Source: Thelonectria olida (Eukaryota; Ascomycota; Sordariomycetes; Hypocreales; Nectriaceae). From it: a stretch of 13,113 bases of DNA. The notes beneath the pieces are model-generated. The model ran no database searches, was not told where the DNA came from, and was given only the letters and a program-made list of their open reading frames with translations. The stretch is taken from the NCBI GenBank assembly GCA_020736575.1, contig JAGPYM010000157.1, positions 1-13,113 of the forward strand. Reading direction: 5' to 3'. How positions within the stretch are numbered: the first letter of the stretch is position 1; every line of letters begins with the position of its first letter. Shown here in pieces: positions 1 through 8,488 of this stretch. A program made the position numbers and the translations under genes.

Positions 1-655
1 TATTAAAAATAATAGACTAGATTTAAATAGCTAGATAGCTAATTTAAATATATTTAATATAATACTTAAGCTTATAATATATAAAAGTAACCTTTATTAA
101 AACTGCAAGCTATTAGACTTAATATTTAATAATACTTATATTTAAAAGGCTTTAGCTTTTAAATTAAATAATAGTCTTTTAGCTCTAAATATTAAGGCCT
201 TAGGTATTTTAATATTTATAGTAATTATTAAATAGTAAAGTATTTTAGGAATTAGTTTAATTAAAATTATTTTAAAGCTAGGTATTAAAACCTTTTTATT
301 AAAGTAGTTATTATTAGAATATAATATTTCTAATAAATTTAAAAAGTATAATTTAAAAGTCTACTATTTATTAAAATAGTTAAAATAATTAAGTTTTAAA
401 TTATATTTATTCTTATAATTTAAATCTAATAATATTTATCTAATTCTTACTAACCCTTATATTAATAGGAGTATTAACTAATTATATTAAGTAATAAGGA
501 ATTTTAACTTATAGTTTTAACTAGGCTCTTTTTATATAAAACCCAATTTAATAGTATTTAATTATTTTATAAGCTAATTAGCTAAGCTTATTTTTATACT
601 AATAGAGTAAGTAGAATTAGTACGGCTAGATTTACTTATAATATAGAAGATAATT
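1..655. repeat. RIP-saturated AT-rich repeat remnant
   Basis: This stretch is almost all A and T, with C and G surviving mainly in GC, CT, CC and AG contexts and very few CpA or TpG, as expected after heavy RIP of a repeated sequence. No open frame of useful length exists on either strand. The minus strand at about 420-480 carries a short Copia-integrase-like motif (separate entry). The right boundary is approximate: plus-strand coding-like sequence appears from about 656, and CG-containing sequence is clear from 706. The parent element is not identified. Confidence 0.7.
100..560 (-). mobile_element. possible Ty1/Copia integrase remnant
   Basis: Read on the minus strand, about 475-425 encodes Thr-Pro followed three codons later by Arg-Val-Ser-Lys. 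This resembles the end of the Copia integrase core, (Y)TPxQNGVSER, with Gly to Arg and Glu to Lys as G-to-A changes would give. A few leucine-rich codons precede it, as in that family. The similar minus-strand motif near 11700 shares an 11-bp identical stretch (AATAGGAGTAT). All other residues are too eroded to recognise, and chance matches are possible in sequence this AT-rich. What is seen is only the short motif; the family assignment is inference. Confidence 0.22.
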
Positions 656-769
656 TTAAGCCTACTAGCTAAGCTAGAATATAGCCAAGCTTAAAATATA
701 TTACTAGATGGGAGCGTTCTATACACCCCGGAAACTAGGGATGGAACCGAGTGGCCTGCTGGCGAAAAT

Positions 770-874
770 AGCGACAATGATAGCCACAGCACCAGCTATA
801 GCCATAGCCATAGCGATAGCAATAGTGACGACAATAGCGATAGCGACGATGAGAGCGATAGTGACGACGATAGT
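770..874 (+). repeat. AGY-GAY codon repeat (Ser/Asp tract)
   Basis: About 35 codons alternate AGC/AGT with GAC/GAT/AAT/CAT, giving a Ser/Asp/Asn/His-rich acidic tract inside the SANT/Myb-like pseudogene. It is an impure trinucleotide/hexanucleotide repeat. The tract is placed just before the DNA-binding domain; acidic Ser-rich linkers are common in fungal nuclear proteins. It keeps CpG but has few CpA. Confidence 0.7.
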
Positions 875-1224
875 GCCTGCTATGCTAGCGAGTTCAAACC
901 GGGAAGCCCTAAAGGCATATAATATAGAAGTATAAAACGTTACAAGTGGACTAAGGAGGAGGATAACCTCCTGAGGCGACTGAAAAACATAGGTATATTA
1001 TTAGACTTTCAGATTGCGCGTAAGCTAAACTGCTTAGAAAATAGAGTGAAGTAATACTAGGGTATTATATTGGGAAAAAATAGGGCCAAGTTTAATAGGT
1101 AAAAATCGAGAAGTTTGTTTTACCCTTATAGTTATTTTTAAGATTTATTAATATCTTAAGCTTCTTAAAGCTAGTGCCTTGTTCTTTTAATACTATTATT
1201 AAGGGGTTCCAATTTAGGTAGCCC

Positions 1225-1434
1225 ATACTTGCCTTTTTTTATAAATTGGATACCTCTGCAGACGAGCTATTATTAGACTTCGAGCGTCCAGCCAAGCGTT
1301 TGCGCTCCCCGGAAAAGCAAGTTTCTACTATTGCTTCCACTTCGACCCAGTATGACCTAAATTAGAGAGGTAAAAGCGTTCTATCCTTATCGAGACCAAA
1401 TGCCTTTAAGTATGGGGAAAAGTTCAATCTCGCT
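1225..1434 (+). pseudogene. 3' fragment, probably of the SANT/Myb-like gene
   Basis: This frame (GAC 1261, TTA 1273) runs without a stop from about 1225 to TAG 1363, then TAG 1435 and TAA 1450. It encodes a leucine/acidic stretch, a basic K-R-L-R-S-P-E-K segment and a Ser/Thr-rich tail. No domain is recognisable. Being on the same strand downstream of the SANT-like domain with partial RIP, it is most simply the C-terminal part of that gene after an intron or frameshift, but it could be an unrelated fragment. Confidence 0.35.
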
Positions 1435-1769
1435 TAGGAAGATTTGATATAAGATGAGAATTTATAATCGAGTCAGAACTAGCGGCTTATAGTGCATTTG
1501 CTGGTTGCAATCTATCTGAGATGCCAATTCGTCCGATCGGCGTTTGGTGTCGCAAATACGGCCCCGCCTTGCGCGCGGTCGCGTCCAACACCACGATGCG
1601 GAGACCATACTGCAGCCTAGCTTCCCAATATTATTGGACCGCCTCATTCACCAGCCTGTCCTCAAGATTTTCCCGAAGAGTAATCGCAACAAAATGGCGT
1701 CCGCAATTGGTTGGCTACACGCCCATATACTCATTGTGCCAAGCATGCCACACTTCCACCCCCGAGGTC

Positions 1770-1777
1770 TGACGTCA
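1770..1777. promoter_or_regulatory. CRE-type palindrome TGACGTCA
   Basis: A perfect 8-bp ATF/CREB-type bZIP consensus site lies 338 bp upstream of ATG 2115 within the GC-normal island. It is seen directly; its use as a binding site is inferred from the family consensus. Confidence 0.45.
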
Positions 1778-1958
1778 TACAAGATTATCGAACCATATCG
1801 AAACACACACAGCGTCCCCGTGTTGCAGGATGGAATGCACTCGGCACGTTATTAGAGGCGACCCCGCTTGGATTGAGCGATCGCCGGGATTGCGCCTGAG
1901 CGAATCTGTCCCACTGTAACACTCGCCATTTTTGGTCACTAACCACCTAAAATTGATT

Positions 1959-1966
1959 TCACGTGA
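1959..1966. promoter_or_regulatory. E-box palindrome TCACGTGA
   Basis: A perfect 8-bp palindrome with a CACGTG core lies about 150 bp before ATG 2115. It matches the consensus bound by bHLH proteins such as fungal Cbf1/CPF1-type factors. Function here is inferred from sequence only. Confidence 0.45.
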
Positions 1967-2067
1967 CCGAGTGCCCGGAACAGCGCACCAAAGCGACCCG
2001 CCGCCGCTAATTTCGCCGCCGATGCGGTCCCCGTCCTTGGATTCTTCCTCGCCGGATTCGCCCAACC

Positions 2068-2085
2068 GTAGCGACCGGTCGCTAC
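2068..2085. promoter_or_regulatory. 18-bp perfect palindrome GTAGCGACCGGTCGCTAC
   Basis: All 18 bases are self-complementary around the centre ACC/GGT. It ends 29 bp before ATG 2115, where a transcription start or 5' UTR would be expected. It could be a dimeric transcription-factor operator, for instance for a zinc-cluster protein since CGG/CCG half-sites are included, or a stable 5' UTR hairpin. No known site of exactly this form is recognised. Confidence 0.5.
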
Positions 2086-2114
2086 ACACTTAATATCCCG
2101 CGCCCCTACCCACG

Positions 2115-4399
2115 ATGCCCGACTATCTCCACGAGATCCTCCAGCTCCGGCAGGAGCTGGAGACTGAGCGACGCGAGAAGTTGGATGCGAGGGCACGAGA
2201 GGAGGCAGAGCGACGCGAGAAAGAGGAGGCAAAAGCACGAGAGGAGGAAGAGCGACGCGAGAAATTGGAGGCAAAGGCACAAGAGGAGGCAGAGCGACGC
2301 AAGAACTAGAGGACGACCCTGGAAGAATATCTATATAACTGCCACTTCTACCTCTATAAGAAACTGGGGCTTGCCGATAAATCCAAGTTATCGATGGGAT
2401 TTATGAAGGTCGAGGGTAAATACTATCCTAAGTGGCTTCGTCCCTAGACTAGCTTTATAAAAGCCTAGCGATAATATTATTTTAAGGCAATTAGGATAGT
2501 CTGCGGGAAGAGGCGACTCTTCTATTAAGAGAGTAGACCAGAGATCTAGGAATGATAATCTACTGCAAACGGGCAGGTAATAAGAATGCTATTAATCACT
2601 TTAAGAAGCTTATTATAGAAGATCTTATCTGGGAAATTCTACATCCTATTTAGGATAAAAAGGAGCTGCGTAAGGAATATTAGTATAGGGGGCTACGATT
2701 TAGTAATAATATCCGGGATTTTATATAACCTAGCGATAGTAATAAGGTTAGGGAGGAGGACCCAAGTAATAAAAGGCAGGAGCGATGGCAGTAGACCGGA
2801 CTAAATAAACAAGTGGCATTTAAGTAGAGAGTTAAGCCTCTACTAATGAAACCTAATAGAGCGGGTGTCTGTATGCGCCTGGGCGGAGACGAGAGTCTAG
2901 TATTTGTTTACAACTATAAGGCAGCCTATAAGGTTGTATTAGAGTATCTAAAGCTGGCTATTATAAAGGAGAAGCTGTTTATAGAGGTTATAGAGCAGAT
3001 TAATAGTAATAAGTCTTAAAGCAATCCCAAACTGCAGGGGCAGGATAAGGCCAAAGCGCTAATTACTATAGCGCTAATATAGGTCTTTAATTATATAATA
3101 TAATATAAGGTCGCATATGGCTATATTACTACTAGCGAGTTTTTAGTATTCTTTTATATCGACCGAGATAACCTATAGATATTATATTATCATCCATGCA
3201 TACTAGATAAAGATATTAGCGAAGCCTCAGACGGGGATTCGGCCTATTATAAAGTATGCTATACGGCAGCAGCTTAGCTGGCCAGCTTTTACCTACTAAG
3301 TCTCCAATCTGAAGCTCTTAAGGGAGCTCTACTCGAACGAGTGTCGCGGAAGGCTAAGGTGGTACTAAAAAAATGGCCTTAGCCTTATAAGTATATAGCG
3401 TATCTTCTAGGGGCAGAGGATACTGACTTACCCTCGATATCATTATTGCAAGCAATAGAAGGCTTGGAGTTTATATCTAGTGCAATTCCGGCCGACCGAG
3501 AGGTCGGGTTGCGGTTAAGGTTGTCTTATAAGGCCGCGGTGCTTTGTAGAGATGAGGAGGATGAAGAAGACGATAGGCCGGACGGTAATCTGTTCCGATT
3601 TTGGGCAAGGACGGACATTAGCAAATGGAAAGAAGGCCCATCGAGCGGTAGCTCTAAAGGGGGAGGGGGAGAGGAGGAGGATGCTAAGATGTCCGAGCCG
3701 GTCCCTGCTAAAAAATACTATATATAGTCCTGCCTATTAGGCCTTAAAAGAGGCTAGGATCTTAATAGTAACTACCTGAATGTACTCTTGTATTATACTG
3801 CTAAAAGTGGCACTAGGCACCCTATTAATACTAATAAGTTCGCCCGCCTAATAGGTAAGCGGCTCTACTAGAACCTATATCAAGACTATAAGGCGTTAGA
3901 TAGCTGGGGTAAGACGGGAGCGATAGGTATGCTCTTTAAGCTGGAGCTGGCGCTATATGGCTATATATTTATCGGCAAGGGAATACTGCCTGGCCATCTC
4001 CGCCTCTTAGAGCACAAGAGCTATATTTACACGCGGCTCGATAGGCTCTAGGGCAAGGTAGTACTAGTGCACCTGGGACTCGCCCAGCTAGGCTGGGGCT
4101 ATATACTCCCTAGCGGGGCTAGGGTCTTTTATATAATACTAATATCGTGGGGTGGGGAGATAATAGCGGATATAGTGACTGCTAGCGCTAGTACAGTAGA
4201 CCTAGCGGCGGAAGTGTGGCGTTCTTTGCAGGCCGTCTGGGCCAAGGGCGTCGACTATAGCGACGAGCGCGATGCCAACCGGCTCTAAAATAATAAGCGC
4301 TGCCGCATTATGCTTATCGATTTCGGCTGCGCAACCCTTCTTCTAAACCTTAAATATAAGCAGCTTTTTAAGGTATCTGGGGCGAAGAGGAAACGGTAG
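2115..4399 (+). pseudogene. RIP-inactivated fungal protein-kinase-like family gene with N-terminal coiled coil
   Basis: ATG 2115 opens an M-P-D-Y start, an Arg/Glu/Ala-rich coiled coil (2169-2306) and a segment (2310-2520) with Y-Y-P-K-W-L-R-P. A frameshift at about 2505-2560 moves the reading to frame 2, followed to TAG 4397. The middle (about 2880-3420) has an E-Y-L-K and Y-G-Y-I-T-T-S-E-F region, then an acidic linker (3551-3700). The S-C-L-L-G-L-K-R-G motif follows (3728-3754), then a kinase-like domain: F-I-G-K-G with the Lys at 3977, catalytic loop 4250-4285 with Asp 4262, His replaced by Tyr and R-D-A-N kept, and D-F-G at 4319-4327. The C-terminus is S-G-A-K-R-K-R. This order matches a fungal kinase-like family I recall, usually 650-800 residues and often multicopy. 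In-frame stops are only TAG or TAA: 2307, 2445, 2466, 2472, then 2534, 2651, 2681, 2726, 2792, 2825, 3017, 3080, 3101, 3176, 3275, 3380, 3725, 3755, 3869, 4049 and 4286. The substrate is unknown. Confidence 0.82.
2169..2306 (+). repeat. 42-bp tandem repeat coding a 14-residue coiled-coil unit
   Basis: Three full units (2169-2210, 2211-2252, 2253-2294) and a partial one (2295-2306) each begin CGACGC and encode RREK(L/E)(D/E)A(R/K)A(R/Q)EE(A/E)E. Fourteen residues are two heptads, so unit number changes coiled-coil length without breaking register. The copies are still close to each other and show little RIP, unlike the sequence immediately after TAG 2307. Confidence 0.9.
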
Positions 4400-6157
4400 G
4401 GAGATGATTTTAGGAATTCCAACCGGAAATGTGGTTTCCTATAGGGTCGCCTGTAGTATTTGCCCCAATCCAATCGAATAATAACTACCTAGATTAAATT
4501 AAGATGAAGAGTCCTAAATCCACTATGCCTTGTTATGAGGTAGCTGCAAATATTATTTCTAGAAACACATTTGCCTAATCTATATATAATTATTACCAGT
4601 CATTTAGGTCTGCCTTATAACTCACATTCTTATAAGTAGAAATATATTTATTTACATCTTTCTAATAGGGATTCCTCTAGGTATAGCGAAACTAATCCTA
4701 GTAATAGGACTTAAGTTTTTAATAGTGGCCTTCTATTAGTATTATTAGTACTAAAAATTGGCTGGGAATATTAAAAATATTTATAACTTACTTAAAAAGG
4801 TTATTAAATAGTATTAACCTATTTCTATTAGCCTAACTATTCTAAATAATATGTTTTATAACCTTAGTACTATTTATAATCTTCTAATAGCTATTTTCTA
4901 GTATATATTAAATCTCGATTATCTCTATATATAAATGTATATTTATAAAAGGATTGACCCCAGATAGGAGGAAATATAGGCAAATTATTAAGTTAAAATA
5001 ATCCCTTATAATATTATTTAAAAAGTCTAAATATAAGTATAAAATTATAAATTTAAAATTAAAAAGCTTTAGGCTATTATTAAATTTATTAATATTAAGA
5101 TTATAAACTGTAAGATTATTATAAATAAAGCTAACTTTTACTAGCTAGCTGACTATAGTAAGCAATTCTAGTACCTAATAGTAATAATTTATATATTTTA
5201 CATTTAGCTATATCTCTTTTAGGGGTATAAGTTATTTAAGGAAAAAGTAATTAAATTAGCTTATTATAAGTCTTTAAATAGAATTTAAATAAAGAGACTT
5301 CTATAGTGCCTTATAAATAGCTAACTTATTTTTTATAACTATAAAACTTCTAATTGAGAGGTTCTAATAATATGCCTAGTTAATATTTTAAGTGACCTTA
5401 TATTAAAAGGGCGCTTTAAGAATGATATTTTTATTAATAGTATAAATTATGCCTTATAATGCAGTAGTAAGAGATTTATTAGAAAGGGTTTAAAAGGGCG
5501 AGATAATTTTTATTTTATATATAATAGTAGAAGTTAAGGGAGATCTGTAAGCTTATTAGATAAAATAAGAAGTAGATAAAAGTGTGTTTTATTTATATAA
5601 TAATTAGGTATAAATAACCCTATATACTATATAACCTTCTTAACCTATTGCCTTTTAATTTGTTTTTTTACTAGCTGTAATATAATTATTATATTATATA
5701 TTAATTTTATTATTAGTAATAAAATAGTTATATAGTGGATTCTTATAATTTGGGCTATTAGGAGCTTTTAAGTAAGAATATGTTTTCTTTATACTATTAG
5801 ATTTATAGCTGCATTTTTAATAGACTGTAGTAGGCGCTACTATAAAGTATATAGTAATTAAGAAACTTAATAAATAGGTAAGAAATAAAAGATTATAGGA
5901 ATATTGTTAAATAAATATAAGTTTAAGCTATTATTTAATAAACTTATAAATAATTAATTGGCTAGTTTTTAATAAATAATATAAGCCTTTTAAATATAAG
6001 AATAAATAATATATTTATAGTTATATTAAATGCCTTACTTTTACCTAGTAATACTAGTTAGGTAAGGCAGTTAATTAATAGTATAAAGTATAATTTAAAG
6101 TTATAATTCTGCTTAATTTCCAAGTTAAAAGAAGGGTAGAATTTACAATTAGCTGCT
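4400..6157. repeat. RIP-degraded AT-rich block, increasing away from the pseudogene
   Basis: From 4400 to about 4650 the sequence is moderately AT-rich and keeps some CpA and TpG, probably the 3' flank of the kinase-like pseudogene. Beyond that it becomes RIP-saturated. No domain was recognised on either strand. A 75-codon stop-free stretch exists on the minus strand (5135-4911), but a run of that length is expected by chance somewhere in 13 kb of such sequence, so I do not call it a gene. The parent repeat is not identified. Confidence 0.55.
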
Positions 6158-6620
6158 AGGGTAATTAGTTAGGTTTATATATATAAAAGCTATATATAAT
6201 TAAAAATAGTCTAATAGTATTACTTTTTATAAGAGATAGGACTTTAAAATTTATACTAGGGGCTAAGTTAAATTTATAGTATATAGTAGTCCAGTTATAA
6301 TTATTATACTAGAGATTAAAAGTGAAAATAGTTAAATAATATACTACTTTTATATAATATTAATATAGATAAATAGAGGGGTAATTAGTTTAGTTTATAT
6401 ATAAAAATAGTTTATATAATTAAGAAATAATCTAATAGTATTAGCTTTTATAATTAGGTTAGGTATTTAAATCTTTTATAATTATAAATAAAATAGTTAT
6501 ACCTAGGGCTAAGTTAAATCTACCTATTTTATAAATGGCTAATAAGTCTTATTATAATTATAGTAAACTATAAGTTAGGTGTAAAATAGCTTAATATTAC
6601 TAGATAGAAAGTGAAATATA
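6158..6620 (+). repeat. diverged direct repeat, two copies of about 220-245 bp
   Basis: Copy 1 starts at about 6158 and copy 2 at about 6377. Both begin with a G-run followed by GTAATTAGTT, then TTTATATATA, then CTAATAGTATTA (offset 220). Later both contain GGGCTAAGTTAAAT (near 6260 and 6506, offset 246) and an AGTGAAA segment near their ends. The order is the same with small indels. The TTTATATA(TA)AAA could be a TATA box, so the copies could be tandem LTR or MITE remnants. No target-site duplication was established. Confidence 0.55.
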
Positions 6621-7790
6621 AAGAGAAATTTAATAGTTACTATTAAAAGGCTAGTTTAAGTTTTATAATTTAATTTATTATTTAATTTTAATAGGCTTCT
6701 TCCTTTTCTAATAGGATTAGCCTTATTTTATTTTTTATATTATTAATTACTTACTAGTAAATACTATACACTTAATTAAATACTTCCAGCTTTTAAATAG
6801 CTTTTAAATACTTTATATAAGTAGAGGACTTTCTATATAGTATTATATAGCTATATATAAAAATATTTACCCTTACTATCTGGACTCTAATATAATTTAA
6901 TAGGCCCTTATTATATAATTTTACCTTATTTACTATTATATAAATATAAGTAAAAAGCTTTTTAAAAGTTTATACTTACTAGAAGTAATCTTTTAAGCTA
7001 TATAAGTAAAATTTCTATATTATAATAAATATTATTTTAAAATTACTATAAAGGAACTTAGCACCTAGTACTACTTATATATATAATTAAAATACTATTA
7101 CTTATAAATTTTAAATAGTTATATATTTATTATAATTTTAACTATTATTAAATACTTATTTATTAAAAGAACTTATAAATATAAATAGAATAAGCTTAAT
7201 TAAAGTATTATAACTTTTTTATTTTATTCCTCCTAACTTTTTAATTTAATTAATACTTTTATAAGATACTAATTAGAGCTTTATATATAATAGTAAAAAA
7301 GTAAGGCTATTAAAAGACAGGTTTAAATAGACTAAATACTATTATTAAAGTACTAAATATACCTTACAATTTTAATAAAGTTTGCTAAATAAATGTAATT
7401 AAAAGAGGCTAGTAATATATCTAACTAGTATTTCCTAAGCTTTAAAATTTAAATATTTAATTTATATATAAGAAATTAAAGTATATAATTATTTGGTATT
7501 AATAGTCTATTAAATTATATAATAAATAGTATATTAGTATCTTTTTAAAAGATAATTAGAAAGTGTAATAAGATAGTTTCTTTATATATTATAATAGTAA
7601 AAAAGATATTATCTAATATTACTAGAAGACTTTTAAAAGATAGAAAGTAACTTATTTTAATTATTAGAATATTAAAAGGTATTAATTTAAAATATAATAT
7701 AATAATTCTATTATTAGCTCTAGGCTTTAAGTAATAAGCAATTATTTTAATTAATATAAAATAGTATAGCTCGATTTCCAAACTAACCTT
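6621..7790. repeat. RIP-saturated AT-rich block, no gene seen
   Basis: Composition is as in the other saturated blocks and nothing is recognisable. A minus-strand frame of 78 codons (7545-7781) encodes mostly Ile, Leu, Phe, Tyr and Lys with no motif. It is best explained by low-complexity sequence, not by a real membrane protein. Confidence 0.5.
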
Positions 7791-8074
7791 AAGACCTTAG
7801 GGACTCTAGAAATTTAAAGACTCTAGGACTTTAGGGACTTTAGGATTTTAGGGACTTTAGGACCTTACGACCTCGGGCATATAAAGATTTCAGGACTTAC
7901 TAGGGACTCTGGGATTTCAGGGACTCTAGGATTTTAGGGACTCTGGGATTTTAAGGACTTTGGGATTTTAGGGACTTGAGGGATTTTAGGGACTTGAGGG
8001 ATTTTAGGAACTCTAGGATTTTAGGGACTCTAGGATTTCAGGGACTCTAGAATTTTAAGGACTTAAGGGACTAG
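7791..8074 (+). repeat. 17-bp minisatellite array, G-rich strand on plus
   Basis: The unit is close to GGACTCTAGGATTTTAG. The regular part runs 7921-8058 in units of 17 bp (7921, 7938, 7955, 8008, 8025, 8042) and 18 bp (7972 and 7990, with CTTGAG). A more degenerate part precedes it from about 7791, and a truncated unit ends near 8074. Units differ mainly by transitions (CTCTAGG, CTCTGGG, CTTTGGG), and CCC/GGG tracts survive. Related arrays in opposite orientation occur at 8421-8488 and 10023-10178. Confidence 0.88.
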
Positions 8075-8153
8075 CATTTAGTAATATTAGCTATAAGTTA
8101 ATAGTATAATAGTACTAGTATTATTACCTCTTATATTTTAAGCTTAGATTTTA

Positions 8154-8202
8154 AGGGTGTGAGTTTTTAATCTTTCTAATTAGCTAATTAGTAATACACC
8201 CT
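8154..8202. repeat. inverted repeat AGGGTGT/ACACCCT around a 16-bp palindrome
   Basis: AGGGTGT (8154-8160) is the reverse complement of ACACCCT (8196-8202). Between them lies the perfect palindrome CTAATTAGCTAATTAG (8176-8191). Palindromes of A and T are cheap in this composition, but the GC-containing outer arms are less so. This could be a small fold-back element or an element end; no target-site duplication was established. Confidence 0.4.
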
Positions 8203-8420
8203 ATATAAATAAGCCTAATTATAACTAGGGCCTATTAGCAGATATTACTATTATTTCTACCTTAGCCTAATAGCTCTATATAATTGAAAAATAACCTTAT
8301 TAAACTATAAAAGTGGGCCTTAGGAAGTTTTAATTAATAAGAAGTTAAAGCCTAAATTGGGTAAAATTTAAGTAGAAACTGCTATTATATGCCACTTACT
8401 TAAATAAATTCTCCTTATTC

Positions 8421-8488
8421 TCTTAAAGTCCTTAAAATCCTAAAATCCTTAAAATCCTAAAATCCTTAAAATCCTAAAATCCTAAAGT
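8421..8488 (-). repeat. 17-bp minisatellite array, inverted orientation
   Basis: About four units close to CTTAAAATCCTAAAATC, the reverse complement of the AGGATTTTAGGGAC-type unit at 7791-8074. Here the GAC part has mostly become GAT (AGTCC to AATCC on this strand), so this array looks more homogenised or more mutated than the other two. Confidence 0.8.

Larger units (their letters stand above)
656..1450 (+). pseudogene. degraded SANT/Myb-like DNA-binding protein gene
   Basis: The clearest part is read from about 665 in the frame of GAT 707. It encodes a short leader, a Ser/Asp-rich acidic tract (770-874), then a basic segment and a SANT/Myb-like domain at about 938-1072. That domain shows W-T-K-E-E-D-N-L-L, an A-R-K-L in helix 2, and a helix 3 ending V-K-stop-Y-stop-G, where TAA 1052 and TAG 1058 fit former Gln and Trp. 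Another stop, TAA, lies at 920. A second coding-like piece, in another frame (about 1225-1434), contains D-E-L-L-L-D-F and a basic P-A-K-R-L-R-S-P cluster that could be a nuclear localisation signal, then TAG at 1363 and 1435 and TAA at 1450. The 1075-1225 stretch may hide an intron or indel. Such proteins are normally nuclear DNA-binding factors; this copy is dead. Whether both pieces belong to one gene is inference. Confidence 0.5.
1480..2114 (+). promoter_or_regulatory. GC-normal, un-RIPed 5' region of the kinase-like pseudogene
   Basis: This island differs sharply from its surroundings: bases 1501-1560 alone hold six CpG, three CpA and six TpG. It lies directly upstream of ATG 2115 and contains CCAAT-type boxes (CCAAT 1625; ATTGG 1631 and about 1707), a CRE-type palindrome, a TCACGTGA palindrome, a long palindrome and an AT-rich TTAATAT at 2090-2096. 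Several open frames of 60-104 codons cross it on both strands. They overlap each other, have no recognisable domain and look like chance frames of unmutated sequence. I read the island as promoter and 5' UTR; an unrecognised small gene cannot be excluded. Confidence 0.5.

Noticed and set aside
1521..1899. Overlapping plus-strand open frames of 62-103 codons in the GC-normal island
   Set aside because: They overlap in different frames and lack a recognisable domain. Open frames of this size are expected by chance in GC-rich unmutated DNA.
1462..2280. Minus-strand open frames of 61, 104 and 113 codons over the island and the coiled-coil repeats
   Set aside because: The longest is the antisense shadow of the 42-bp repeats, giving Pro/Leu-rich periodic sequence; the others have no domain support.
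2115..4399. Idea that TAG/TAA are read through or reassigned, making the kinase-like gene functional
   Set aside because: A frameshift is also present, the HxD His is lost, and surrounding non-coding DNA shows the same CpA-context mutation. RIP explains all of this without a non-standard code.
4285..4473. Minus-strand open frame of 62 codons
   Set aside because: It is antisense to the DFG region and C-terminus of the kinase-like pseudogene, which explains the sequence better.
4719..6150. A very long minus-strand frame that reads as continuous coding sequence if TAA/TAG are taken as mutated Gln
   Set aside because: Stops occur in it at roughly 7 per 100 codons, about what any frame of this TpA-rich sequence would show, so continuity is not evidence. 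No domain was recognised. Comparison of substitution patterns with genomic copies would be needed.
7545..7781. 78-codon minus-strand open frame rich in Ile, Leu, Phe and Tyr
   Set aside because: The composition follows from AT-rich DNA, and there is no motif, no promoter and no neighbour supporting it. A plus-strand reading toward the minisatellite vaguely recalled a helicase C-terminal motif but did not hold up.
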